DNA from: Thioalkalivibrio thiocyanodenitrificans ARhD 1
GTDB taxonomy: Bacteria; Pseudomonadota; Gammaproteobacteria; Ectothiorhodospirales; Ectothiorhodospiraceae
DNA length: 64,000 nucleotides
Assembly: GCF_000378965.1 (NCBI RefSeq)
Contig: NZ_KB900536.1
Coordinates: forward strand, 1,415,765 to 1,479,764
Reading direction: 5' to 3'
This document shows, piece by piece, positions 1-7,626 of this stretch. The first letter of the stretch is position 1. Each line of letters opens with the position of its first letter. The notes under the pieces are model-generated. The model worked only from the letters and a program-made list of their open reading frames with translations. It searched no databases and had not been told where the DNA came from. The position numbers and the translations under genes were made by a program.

Positions 1-36
1 TTCGACGATGCAATGGAGCGGGCCACCGGCGACTGA
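1..36 (+). CDS. C-terminal end of an upstream gene (partial)
   Basis: Frame 1 is open from the window edge and ends at a TGA at 34-36, giving the tail FDDAMERATGD. Only eleven residues are visible, so the family cannot be named. The following 57 bp contain a fragment resembling the GGATAAGCGC extragenic repeats seen later in the window, which fits the end of a gene. Whether this frame is really coding cannot be decided from so short a piece. Confidence 0.4.
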   Translation, partial: FDDAMERATGD

Positions 37-93
37 CGCCGCACCCCGCCGGATAAGCGCAACCCCAATACGCCACTGTGCAAGGAGGCCGTC

Positions 94-255
94 ATGCTCA
101 GCCGGGTACTGATCTTCTTCATCCTCGCCATCATTGCCGCCGCACTCGGCCTTTCGGGAGTGGCGGGCGCGGCATCCTGGGTGGCACAGGTGCTCTTTCT
201 GGTGTTCCTGGTGCTTCTGGTGGTGGCAGTTGTCACCGGCCGGCGGGTTCCGTAG
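94..255 (+). CDS. DUF1328 / YtjA-family small membrane protein
   Basis: A 53-residue protein starting MLSRVLIFFILAIIAA, with AGGAGG 5 bases upstream of the ATG. It has two hydrophobic stretches (about residues 4-24 and 29-48) separated by a glycine/alanine-rich turn (GLSGVAGAASWVAQ), and ends in a basic tail. This layout matches the YtjA/DUF1328 family of tiny inner-membrane proteins, usually 50-60 residues and often found near stress genes. Their molecular function is not established. It stands alone here, convergent with the thioredoxin-like gene downstream. Confidence 0.8.
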   Translation: MLSRVLIFFILAIIAAALGLSGVAGAASWVAQVLFLVFLVLLVVAVVTGRRVP

Positions 256-328
256 CCGCCCGCCGGTCCCGGTCACCACCGCTTGACCCCACCCGCTGGA
301 AACCCGGGTGGTCGAACAGGAAGGCAGC

Positions 329-1417
329 CTATTGCGATGACCCGCCATCGGCGCGGTTGCGCCATTGCTGGAACTGGGGTTGCTCCACGTAGCCCTTCTC
401 CAGCACGTAGCGAAGCCGCGCGACGATGTTTGCCGTGACACGGGGCGTGGCCTCCTCCACGGCCGTACCGCCGGCATCGATCAGCAGTTCCGAGTCGGCG
501 CGCACCACCTCCTCGCCATTCTCGTCGAAAAAGAGCAGCGCCGGGGCGTGTAGCAATTCCAGCCGATCCGCCCATGCGGCGGGGGTGCTGGTTGTACCGT
601 CCGGGAGCACGATGGATGTGGTCGCATCAGTGGCGTCCAACTGAACCGCATGGAAACGGGCCACCCTCTCGCGTACGGCCGTTTGCGCGAGGACCGTGCG
701 ATGCAACCGTAAACAGGCTGCGCAATCCGGCCGCTCGAAAACCACCAGCAGCGGCCGGTCCGCGGGCTGGCGCCGATCCAGGTCATGAGGCGGTGCGGCA
801 AACAGCTCGGGGTCATGCACGATTGCGCCTTCGGCTGCGCGATCCGCTGCCTCCCGTTCCGCCAGGTACTCGCGCAGGCTCTGGCGCCCGTCGCGCCCCT
901 CCTCCAGGTAATCCAGTGCGACCCGAAAGCGCTCCGGCGGCACATAGCCCACGAGACGCAGGCGCAGGGCGCCGTCCTCCCCGTAGAAAGCCAGGGTCGG
1001 AGTGAACCTGGCCTTCTCCTGGACGGCGAAATCCTTGGTCCAGTGGGATCGTCCCTGGAAATCCAGGAGCTGGTCGTCGCTCAGCACCTCCAGGCCGATG
1101 ACATCGTAGCGGGCATTGAGCCGCGCCACGATGTCCTCCTCCGCGAACGTGGTCTCCATGAGGGCATGGCAGTAGCTGCAGGTGCGGGTGCCGAAATACA
1201 GCAGCACGCCCGCCTTTCCTGCGGCCAGTGCGTCATCGAGATCCGCCCGAAGGTCCAGGAGGCTCTCCTTGAACCAGGGCGGGTGCACGACTTCCACCTG
1301 GCCACCGGAACCGGGCTGTGCCCCGGTCTGCGCTGACGCGGGCACTGCGGGCACAAGTGCCAGACAGAGCACCACCGCAAGCGCGCGTCCCGAATTCACG
1401 ATCGACAACATGGCCAT
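329..1417 (-). CDS. exported protein with two thioredoxin-like domains (SoxW-like)
   Basis: This is a 362-residue protein with an N-terminal signal peptide (hydrophobic core about residues 10-28, ending VPASAQ). The first thioredoxin fold (about 40-170) carries the active-site pair in FGTRTCSYCHALM and the family's cis-proline region TPTLAFY. The second fold (about 215-340) carries CAAC in ERPDCAACLRLH and a matching APALLFFDENG strand. Both CxxC pairs are intact, so a thiol-disulfide role in the periplasm is likely. It lies 54 bp downstream of the TPR gene on the same strand and is probably co-transcribed. With soxYZ 6 kb away under a similar promoter, a SoxW-type role (keeping a sulfur carrier reduced) is a reasonable inference but unproven. 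The start is at 1417, with GGGAG 5 bases upstream. Confidence 0.75.
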   Translation of the reverse strand: MAMLSIVNSGRALAVVLCLALVPAVPASAQTGAQPGSGGQVEVVHPPWFKESLLDLRADLDDALAAGKAGVLLYFGTRTCSYCHALMETTFAEEDIVARLNARYDVIGLEVLSDDQLLDFQGRSHWTKDFAVQEKARFTPTLAFYGEDGALRLRLVGYVPPERFRVALDYLEEGRDGRQSLREYLAEREAADRAAEGAIVHDPELFAAPPHDLDRRQPADRPLLVVFERPDCAACLRLHRTVLAQTAVRERVARFHAVQLDATDATTSIVLPDGTTSTPAAWADRLELLHAPALLFFDENGEEVVRADSELLIDAGGTAVEEATPRVTANIVARLRYVLEKGYVEQPQFQQWRNRADGGSSQ

Positions 1418-1471
1418 GGTCTCCCGAGGCTCAAAGGGGGCGGGCCCGATGCCATGCCCCCGGATCCTCCA

Positions 1472-3091
1472 TCATAGCCCGAGGGAGGCCCGTGCGTGAC
1501 CGATCTCGGCCCGACCGGCGCCGACCTCCCCCACGATCGCCAGAAGCGTCCCATAGTGTTCCCGTGCGCGTTCGGCCAGACCGGCCTGCTCGGCGGCCCG
1601 CGCGGCGCCGTACAAGGCGCGGAACCGGTTGGGCTCCTTGCCCGTCACCGACTCGAACTCCCGCAACGCCGCCGCGGGATCACCCATCTCCATAAGCATT
1701 TCGCCCAGCAGTTCCCTGGCCGGTGCCACGGGACCCGGCGTGACCACGTTCTTCTCCGTGGCGTCCTCATGATCGGCGGCGGCACGCAGTCGTTGCAGCG
1801 CTTCCGCGTCGCGGCCCTCGGCCCGTGCGATCCAGGCCTCGATGATGCCTTCCTGTATCAGGCTCTGGTCCGCCCAGTAGCGTTGCCCCGCCGCGAGCAT
1901 CGCCTCGCGCAGCCCGGCCAGGCGTTCCAGCTCGATTCGGGCCGCCGTGGTGTCACCGACTCGGGCGGAGCCAAGGCCCCGCCCGAAGGCATTGACCGCT
2001 TCAGCATTGGGGAAACGTGCCCAGGCAAAGTCGGGCTCCGAGGGCGAGAGTTCGATCCCTGCGGCGTCGACCCAGCGGCCGCGCTCCAGCGCGTGTCTCA
2101 CGGGGATGGCCGCGATGGCGTAGGCGATGCCCAGGTTCTCGTTGCGGATCTCGCGCAGCGCTGCCACCTCCTCCACGATCTGCATGGCCTCTTCGTCCCG
2201 TCCCATCTGCAGGTACGCGTAGGTCAGGTAGTCCATGGCGTGCAGGCGCCCCCGCAGCTCGCCGGCGGCCTTGGCCGCGGCCCGGTTGGCGTCGATGGAG
2301 GCCTGCCAGTGACCGAGCCGGGTGAAGATGTGCGACGGCATGTGCAGGGCATGGGGCGCGCTTTCGGCCACGGCGGCGTAACGCTGCGCGGCGGGCAGAC
2401 CGAGGTGCGCCAGCGGCGGATAGTCGTAGCTATGGATCAGGTAGTGCGCGACACCGGGGTGCTGAGGATAGCGTTCGAACAGCGGCTCCAGGATCGCCGC
2501 CGCCTCGCGCTGCCCGGCGTAGGTCTTGTCGGTCGGGTCGACGGTGGCGCTCAGCGCCAGGGCATGCAGGATGCTCGCCTCCACGCCCTCGCGATAGCGT
2601 GCCGCCAGCGCACTCATGGCCTGCGTATAGGCAGTGGCCCGGGCCTTGTGCTCGACGGACTCATGATCCCGGTAGAAGCGTTCCATTGCGGCGATGTAAT
2701 CGCGCTCGCGCTGCGTCTTCGCGTGTGCAGCCCGGGCCTGCTCGACCATCGCCAGCCCCTCCGCGAGGTTCCTGCCCCGCAGCGGCCAGATGAAGGGGTT
2801 GTCCATCAGGACCAGGGCGTGACCCCAGTAGGCCATGGCGCAGTCAGGGTCGGCGGCCAGCACCGCATCGAAGGCCTTCTTCGCCTCGCGCCAGTGGAAG
2901 GAGTGATACAGCGCCATGGCGCGGTCGAATGCCTGCCCGGCCTGCGCATTGCAGGACACGGGGAAGTGCACGCTGCCGAGTACTTCCGTGTCGCCGCGGG
3001 GCGTTGAGACATCGGCCGTCGCGGACGCGACGAGCATGATCAGGGCGCACGCCGTGCCCAGGGCGCCCGTGGTGAATCTTCTGGTGTTCAT
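1472..3091 (-). CDS. exported tetratricopeptide-repeat protein
   Basis: A 539-residue protein starting MNTRRFTTGALGT with a strong GAGGAGG ribosome site. Residues about 5-27 form a signal peptide ending ATAD. The body is built of helical TPR-like units, recognisable in A-x2-A-x2-Y-h-s-F-x-W-x-E-A-K-x-A-F-d near residue 60 and the closing A-A-L-R-E-F-E repeat. Conserved histidine-rich stretches HYLIHSYDYP and HALHMPSHIFTRLG occur mid-protein and could bind metal, which is only a guess. It is the first gene of a unit with the tandem thioredoxin protein. Its 5' leader is almost identical to that of the secreted protein at 6164 and holds a CRP-like site. No specific function can be assigned. Confidence 0.7.
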   Translation of the reverse strand: MNTRRFTTGALGTACALIMLVASATADVSTPRGDTEVLGSVHFPVSCNAQAGQAFDRAMALYHSFHWREAKKAFDAVLAADPDCAMAYWGHALVLMDNPFIWPLRGRNLAEGLAMVEQARAAHAKTQRERDYIAAMERFYRDHESVEHKARATAYTQAMSALAARYREGVEASILHALALSATVDPTDKTYAGQREAAAILEPLFERYPQHPGVAHYLIHSYDYPPLAHLGLPAAQRYAAVAESAPHALHMPSHIFTRLGHWQASIDANRAAAKAAGELRGRLHAMDYLTYAYLQMGRDEEAMQIVEEVAALREIRNENLGIAYAIAAIPVRHALERGRWVDAAGIELSPSEPDFAWARFPNAEAVNAFGRGLGSARVGDTTAARIELERLAGLREAMLAAGQRYWADQSLIQEGIIEAWIARAEGRDAEALQRLRAAADHEDATEKNVVTPGPVAPARELLGEMLMEMGDPAAALREFESVTGKEPNRFRALYGAARAAEQAGLAERAREHYGTLLAIVGEVGAGRAEIGHARASLGL

Positions 3092-3203
3092 GACAGGTTC
3101 CTCCTCGATTCCGTCGTGCCCTTGGTTCGGCACGCCCCCAGAGTGGAGGGGGGCGAACGGCGGGACGAGGGAGGATTACCCGTGGGCTTGTGAACTATGC
3201 ACA
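3092..3203 (-). repeat. duplicated promoter/leader region, copy 1
   Basis: Read on the minus strand, the 112 bp before the TPR gene match the 113 bp before the gene at 6164 at roughly 90% of positions, from the CRP-like motif to the ATG. Shared landmarks are the TGTGCATA half-site, ATCCTCCCTCGTCC, CTCCACTCTGGGGGCGTGCC and ACGGAATCGAGGAGGAACCT. The coding regions that follow are unrelated, so this is duplication (or shared selection) of a control region alone. A small hairpin CGTGCC-N8-GGCACG lies in the leader; copy 2 has one mismatch in that stem. Confidence 0.85.
3189..3203 (-). promoter_or_regulatory. CRP-like binding site 1, upstream of the TPR/thioredoxin unit
   Basis: On the minus strand this reads TGTGCATAGTTCACA, an imperfect inverted repeat resembling the CRP consensus TGTGA-N6-TCACA but one base shorter. 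It lies 13 bp after the stop of the CRP-type regulator gene and 97 bp before the ATG of the TPR gene. The same motif in the same orientation precedes the genes at 6164 and 7170. Binding by the neighbouring regulator is inferred, not shown. Confidence 0.65.
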
Positions 3204-3215
3204 GCGCGCACTGCC

Positions 3216-3860
3216 TTACCAGGCGCGGGGAAAGCGCTCCGCCAGGACCATGCGGCCGCTGTCCATCTGCACGTAGCCGCCGCGGACGAGATCCCCGAGG
3301 ATGCGCGTCACCATCTCCCGGGAGGCGCCGATGCGGCTGGCCAGTTGCTGGTGGGTAGGGCGAGGGTCGATGACAAGCTGTCCGTCGTGCCGCTCCGCCA
3401 GCGTCATCAGCAGCCGGGTCAGGCGCCCGTAGACATCCTGCAGTGACAGGGACTTCACCTGCTCGGTGAGCCGGCGCACCCGCCCGGTCAGTTCGCTGAT
3501 GAGGGCGAGCGCGATTCCGGGATGGTCCTGCAAGCAGCGCAGCAGGTCCTCACGCCCCAGCATGGCGAGGCGGGTGCGCTCGAGGGTCATCACGGACGCC
3601 GAGCGCGGGGCCTCATCGAACAGGGACATCTCGCCAAAGTACTCGCCCGAACCCTGGGTGCAGAGCAGGGCCTCCCGGCCCTCTTCGTCACTGGTGAACA
3701 CCTTCACCCGTCCGTCCAGGATCAGGTACAGGGAACGGGTGTCGTCACCCTCGCTCACGACCATCACGCGCGCCGGGTAGACCTTCGTGTGCAGGCACGC
3801 CTCGAGCGCGGCACGCGCCTGCCCACCAAGACCCGCAAACAGGGGGAATTCCTCGATCAC
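3216..3860 (-). CDS. CRP/FNR-family cyclic-nucleotide-dependent regulator
   Basis: With the GTG start at 3860 (CGGAG 7 bases upstream) the product is 214 residues, the size of E. coli CRP. Residues 1-110 form the cNMP-binding beta-roll. The phosphate-binding cassette reads GEYFGEMSLFDEAPRSASV, keeping the Glu (E77) and Arg-Ser pair (R86, S87) that hold the cyclic phosphate in CRP. A dimer helix spans about 112-145. The winged helix-turn-helix (168-200) has THQQLASRIGASREMVTRIL, whose R181, E182 and R186 match the CRP residues that read TGTGA. There is no N-terminal cysteine cluster, so it is not an FNR oxygen sensor. An in-frame ATG exists at 3983, but the extra 41 residues are low-complexity and overlap the cyclase gene. 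It follows the cyclase gene by 88 bp on the same strand. Confidence 0.85.
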   Translation of the reverse strand: MIEEFPLFAGLGGQARAALEACLHTKVYPARVMVVSEGDDTRSLYLILDGRVKVFTSDEEGREALLCTQGSGEYFGEMSLFDEAPRSASVMTLERTRLAMLGREDLLRCLQDHPGIALALISELTGRVRRLTEQVKSLSLQDVYGRLTRLLMTLAERHDGQLVIDPRPTHQQLASRIGASREMVTRILGDLVRGGYVQMDSGRMVLAERFPRAW

Positions 3861-3948
3861 GGGAACGCTCCGGGACGAGGGGCGCGCACGACACCCGCGG
3901 GTGCCGCGCACGGGATCCGGCGACGGGGCACTCCGCGCATCGCCGGGC

Positions 3949-5904
3949 CTACTCCGGGATCCCGGCCTTGCGCAGGCCTTCAATGTACCACTGCAGCGTC
4001 TCCGGGCTTCCGAAGGACTCCGAGGTGATCCAGTATCCGATCGAGAAGCCAGGGCTCAGCATGCGGATCTCCTCCGCCACCCAGGCCGCCTCGTCAAGCC
4101 GCCCCTGCCTGCCATAGGCGGCTGCCAGCAGCACGTGGTTCTTCAGGTGGGTGTGATGCTGCGCAACGGCCTTTGTAAGCTCGCGAACCGCATCGTCATA
4201 GCGCTCCAGGAGTATGTAGGCGCTGCCGATCACCGTGGCGTACAGGGCGGAATAGTGGGGATTGAGCCGTACGGCGCGCTCCATGTGCTCCAGCGCCTGT
4301 TGAGGCTCGCCCATGGCAACGAGGATGAGCGCCACCAGCCCGTAGCCTTCCGCGAAGTTCGGATCGAGCGCGGTGGCATAGCGGGCCTGCGCCAGCGCCT
4401 GCTCGAACTCCCCCACGTGCAGCAGCACGTAGCCCTGCACCCACCGGACCTGGGGGAGGGAATCGTCCAGGACCAGGGCGCGATCGGCCAGTTCCCGGGC
4501 CATGCTCAGCGATGCACCCCGGTCGGCACTCCAGCCCCAGCGAGAGTCCCAGGCGTGGGTCAGAGCGAGCGCCGCCGGGGCGCGGGCGAAGCCCGGGTCG
4601 AGTTCGAGCGCGCGCTCGTAGTGCGCACGCGCGCGGGCATTGCCCTCGGCGGTGAACTCCTGGAAGTGCCACTGCCCCTGCAGGAAGTGGTCATAGGCCT
4701 CCAGGTGGACCGTGTAACGCCGCGCCAGTCGCGCCTGCTCCGCCTCGGTGACGGTGACCTGGAGCGCGCCGACGATCTGCTCCGTCACCGCATCCTGCAG
4801 GGCGAACACATCCTCCAGCGCGCCGTCATAGCGCCCGCCCCATATCTGGCGGCCGCTTTCCGTTTCGACCAGTTCTGCCGTGATACGCAACTGCCCGCCC
4901 GCCCGCCGTACCGTGCCCTGCAACAGATAGCTCACGCCCAGCCGGCTGCCGATCTCCCGGGGCGACACGTCAGCCGTCCGGTATGCGAAAGCCGTGGTGC
5001 GCGCAATCACCAGCAGGCTCGAAAGGTTGGAAAGCTCGGCGGTGATATCGGCGGTGATTCCGTCGCTGAAGTAGTCCTGTTCCGGCTCGGGACTCAGATT
5101 CCGGAAGGGCAGCACGACGATCGCCGGTCCGCCGGCCAGGGTCGCCGGGGTGAGCACCGTCTCCCGAACCGGCCCGGGCGCACGCAGCACGCCGACCATG
5201 AGCACGATGCCGAGCAGTCCGGCGATGACGATGAATGCAGTGAGAGAATGTCGGTGCAGATGCAGCCTGCGCGCAACCGGGCGCGACGACGGGTCCGCCT
5301 CTACCCGGTAGACCTCAACGGGCTCGGCCATGTTCTTGACGCGACGCCGCCCCATGGGCACGTAGCCGAGATCGAGCCTGTGGTGCACCTGGTTGTAGAC
5401 ATCCCCGGAGATGCAGATGCCACCGGGCTCCGCCAGTGCCTCCAGGCGCGCGGCCAGGTTCACCCCGTCGCCGTAGACCGCGCCCTCGCCGCTGAGGATG
5501 TCGCCCAGATGCACGCCGAGCCGGAACGCCATGCGCCGATCGGCCGGCAGGTCGGCGTTGCGCCCGCCGAGTTCGCGCTGGATCCCGACCGCGGCGCTCA
5601 GGGCCTCCACCACACTGGGAAAGGCGGCCAGGACACCGTCGCCCGCGGTGTCCACGACCCTGCCCCCATGCCGGGTCACGTGCCGGGAGATGACCTGCCG
5701 GTACTCGGCAAGGCGTCCGACAGTGCCCTCCTCGTCCTCGCGCATGAGCCGGCTGTAGCCGCTGACATCCGCGCTCAGGATGGCCGCGAGGCCGCGCACA
5801 AGCGCCGGGGCCCCGGGCGACTCCCGGGCGCGGTCGGACGCGCTCCCGTCCTCCCGGGACGGGTCGAGCCCTTCCCGCAACCAATGTTCGGGACTGCCAA
5901 CCAT
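3949..5904 (-). CDS. class III nucleotide cyclase with TolB-like and TPR domains
   Basis: A 651-residue protein. The cyclase domain (about 35-195) starts LAAILSADVSGYSRLM and carries both metal aspartates (D46 and D89 in AGDGV) and the transition-state pair N149/R153 in GVNLAARLE, so it should be active. The lysine that usually selects adenine is not at its normal place, so cAMP is likely but cGMP is not excluded. One membrane helix (about 220-240) follows. A periplasmic part then has a TolB-N-like segment (IVVLPFRNLSPEPEQDYFSDGI) and several TPR units to the end. This architecture (cytoplasmic cyclase, helix, outer TPR sensor) is common in rhizobial cyclases. It is followed by the CRP-type gene in the same direction, implying a local second-messenger circuit. 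The start at 5904 excludes 40 low-complexity residues. Confidence 0.85.
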   Translation of the reverse strand: MVGSPEHWLREGLDPSREDGSASDRARESPGAPALVRGLAAILSADVSGYSRLMREDEEGTVGRLAEYRQVISRHVTRHGGRVVDTAGDGVLAAFPSVVEALSAAVGIQRELGGRNADLPADRRMAFRLGVHLGDILSGEGAVYGDGVNLAARLEALAEPGGICISGDVYNQVHHRLDLGYVPMGRRRVKNMAEPVEVYRVEADPSSRPVARRLHLHRHSLTAFIVIAGLLGIVLMVGVLRAPGPVRETVLTPATLAGGPAIVVLPFRNLSPEPEQDYFSDGITADITAELSNLSSLLVIARTTAFAYRTADVSPREIGSRLGVSYLLQGTVRRAGGQLRITAELVETESGRQIWGGRYDGALEDVFALQDAVTEQIVGALQVTVTEAEQARLARRYTVHLEAYDHFLQGQWHFQEFTAEGNARARAHYERALELDPGFARAPAALALTHAWDSRWGWSADRGASLSMARELADRALVLDDSLPQVRWVQGYVLLHVGEFEQALAQARYATALDPNFAEGYGLVALILVAMGEPQQALEHMERAVRLNPHYSALYATVIGSAYILLERYDDAVRELTKAVAQHHTHLKNHVLLAAAYGRQGRLDEAAWVAEEIRMLSPGFSIGYWITSESFGSPETLQWYIEGLRKAGIPE

Positions 5905-6050
5905 GAGCGCCCCCGAGGTCCTCGACCCTGCATCGCGCAGTCCGCACCAAGGTGCCACGGCAGGCGAAACACACGTCCATGCCTGCGAAGCATCCTGCAC
6001 CCGGCGCCGGTCCCTTGGGGTCAACGCCGCCTACTGAGTTTAGTCCAGCA

Positions 6051-6065
6051 TGTGCATATATCACA
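6051..6065 (+). promoter_or_regulatory. CRP-like binding site 2, upstream of the secreted protein gene
   Basis: The motif TGTGCATATATCACA lies 98 bp before the ATG at 6164 and about 147 bp upstream of the divergent cyclase gene, so it could act on both. One extra base on each side extends the dyad to ATGTG...CACAT. It is the best palindrome of the three copies. Confidence 0.7.
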
Positions 6066-6163
6066 TCCGGCCACGGGCATCCTCCCTCGTCCCCCCGTTC
6101 GCCCGCCTCCACTCTGGGGGCGTGCCGAAGCAAAGGCTCGACGGAATCGAGGAGGAACCTGCC
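6051..6163 (+). repeat. duplicated promoter/leader region, copy 2
   Basis: This is the partner of the region at 3092-3203 (other strand). Both run from the CRP-like motif through a C-rich stretch, a small hairpin around CTCCACTCTGGGGGCG and the shared ribosome site GAGGAGGAACCT to the start codon, with only scattered substitutions and two short indels. The leader of soxY keeps only the first part of this pattern (motif, then CACGGCAGCACTCCCTGTCG). Confidence 0.85.
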
Positions 6164-6916
6164 ATGCGTATCAGACCCTTCCCGGGATCAGCACCCCTTG
6201 CCGCGCTGATCGCTGTCATCGCGTTGCTGCCTGCACCGGTGGCGGTCCCCGCGGCCGTGTCGGAGCCGGTGCTCCCCCCGGATCGGTTGCGGTTGTTCGA
6301 CGCGCCGATCCCCGGTGATGCGCGCCGTGAGGCTACGCACCACGCAGCCTACGGGCTAGCACCCCCCGCTGAACGGACGGACCCGGAGACCTTCACGGGC
6401 CCCGGATTCACCGGCCACGCGCCACCCGGCGCCCACTGGAAACCCGACATCGGCCGGTCATATCTGGCGTTTACCAGGGCGACTCCGGAGGCGATTGAAC
6501 TGGCCGCACGCGGCCAGACCTTCGTCATCATGATCACCCTCACGGACGCCGCGTATGCGCGGGGGACCACCGCAGAAAGTTTCCCGGAGGCCTTCGAAAC
6601 CGAGACGAGGCGGGCAACCCGCGGCCGCTTCCGGCTGGTGGACATCACCGCGACACCCCGGGCAAGCGCCGGGAATCGCTGCGTGGACTACGCACTCCGG
6701 ATGGGGGAGCGGGACGACCCGGATCTGCCCGGTGCAGAACTGGTGATCGAAACGAGAGGGGTTGCCTGTCTCGAGGCATCCTCGACCTTCATCGTCAATG
6801 CCTTCTACAGCGAGCGCAGGCCAAATGGCACACCGACGATGGTTGACGCGAAGCTCCGGGGACAGGGAGAGATGTTCCTGCGCAACCTGATCGTCCATCC
6901 GGAGTACGCGCGATGA
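6164..6916 (+). CDS. secreted protein of unknown function
   Basis: A 250-residue protein with a signal peptide (hydrophobic about residues 10-30, APVAVPAAVSEP). The mature part has recognisable stretches such as GAHWKPDIGRSYLAFTRATPEAIELAARGQTF cut by variable loops, and two cysteines (near NRCVDYALRMGE and RGVACLEASS) that could form a disulfide. I do not recognise the family. The C-terminal half, with RLVDITATPR, ELVIETRGVACLE and STFIVNAFYSER, looks beta-rich. It has a near-copy of the TPR gene's leader and ends about 250 bp before soxY, so it probably belongs to the same regulon. Start chosen by the strong GAGGAGG site. Confidence 0.65.
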   Translation: MRIRPFPGSAPLAALIAVIALLPAPVAVPAAVSEPVLPPDRLRLFDAPIPGDARREATHHAAYGLAPPAERTDPETFTGPGFTGHAPPGAHWKPDIGRSYLAFTRATPEAIELAARGQTFVIMITLTDAAYARGTTAESFPEAFETETRRATRGRFRLVDITATPRASAGNRCVDYALRMGERDDPDLPGAELVIETRGVACLEASSTFIVNAFYSERRPNGTPTMVDAKLRGQGEMFLRNLIVHPEYAR

Positions 6917-6976
6917 TCGGGGCGCAAAGTCAACCACCCGACACGCAAGCGCACCCTGCAGGGACTGCGCCCCGAA

Positions 6977-6991
6977 TGTGCAGATATCACA
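6977..6991 (+). promoter_or_regulatory. CRP-like binding site 3, upstream of soxY
   Basis: TGTGCAGATATCACA, the third copy of the 15-bp motif, lies 178 bp before the soxY ATG. The next 25 bp (CGCACGGCAGCACTCCCTGTC) still resemble the corresponding parts of the other two leaders, after which similarity is lost. The rest of the 253-bp gap shows nothing else I can name. Confidence 0.65.
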
Positions 6992-7169
6992 GGCTCGCAC
7001 GGCAGCACTCCCTGTCGGTGGCCCCCGTCGATGACCAGACTGCTATTGCATGCCGGAGGACGCAGGGGACCACCGACCGGCAGCTCACGGACCTCGTCGG
7101 ATTGACCTGGACAGCTCTTACCTGCGGATACCTTCGGGAATCGGAAGCCCGACAAAGGAGGACGTCATC

Positions 7170-7625
7170 ATGAATCGCAGACACTTTCTGAAACACACGG
7201 TCACCGCCGCGCTCGCGGCCGGGCTTGTCCCGGCGCTGCTCAGGCCTTCACGGGTGATGGCCGCTTGGCCCCGGGAGGCCTTCATGGCCCAGGATGCGGC
7301 ACTCGCCTGGCGCACGCTCGCGGGAAACACCGAGGCCGAGTTGAGCCCCAGGGTGATGCTGGACACACCGGCGCGCGTGGGCAGCGGTGCGCTGGTTCGT
7401 GTCGGTGTTGCCACCGACCTCGACGACGTGCAGGGCGTCACGCTGATCTCGGACCCCAACCCCTTCCCCCTGGTGGCGAACTTTCGGCTCTCGCCACGGG
7501 TCCGGGGCCCCATCGTCACGCGCATCCGCATGGGCGGAAGCGGCAACGTGGTGGCCATCGTATCGGCCGACGGAAGGTACTTTCGTGCACAGAATACCGT
7601 GCAGGTAGCCACGGGAGGATGCTGA
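7170..7625 (+). CDS. soxY: SoxY-like sulfur carrier protein, shortened C-terminal arm
   Basis: A 151-residue protein with a Tat signal (NRRHFLKHTV then a hydrophobic core, cleavage near VMAAW). The mature domain has the SoxY immunoglobulin-like pattern, with VGVATDLDDVQGVTLISDPNPFP split by turns, and ends in VATGGC. SoxY carries sulfur intermediates on a cysteine at the end of a flexible GGCGG arm. Here the cysteine is the last residue, so the two trailing glycines are missing. It is followed one base later by soxZ, the usual pairing. No soxXA, soxB or soxCD are visible in the window. AAAGGAGG sits before the ATG. Confidence 0.85.
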   Translation: MNRRHFLKHTVTAALAAGLVPALLRPSRVMAAWPREAFMAQDAALAWRTLAGNTEAELSPRVMLDTPARVGSGALVRVGVATDLDDVQGVTLISDPNPFPLVANFRLSPRVRGPIVTRIRMGGSGNVVAIVSADGRYFRAQNTVQVATGGC

Positions 7626-7626
7626 C

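Noticed and set aside
1496..3007. Long open frame antisense to the TPR gene (about 500 codons)
   Set aside because: It is a by-product of high GC in the third codon position. It lacks a plausible start and resembles no family, and the TPR gene on the other strand has a signal peptide, ribosome site and repeats.
3216..3983. Longer 255-residue version of the CRP-type regulator starting at 3983
   Set aside because: The extra 41 residues are arginine/proline-rich low complexity and overlap the cyclase gene. The GTG at 3860 has a ribosome site and gives the normal family length.
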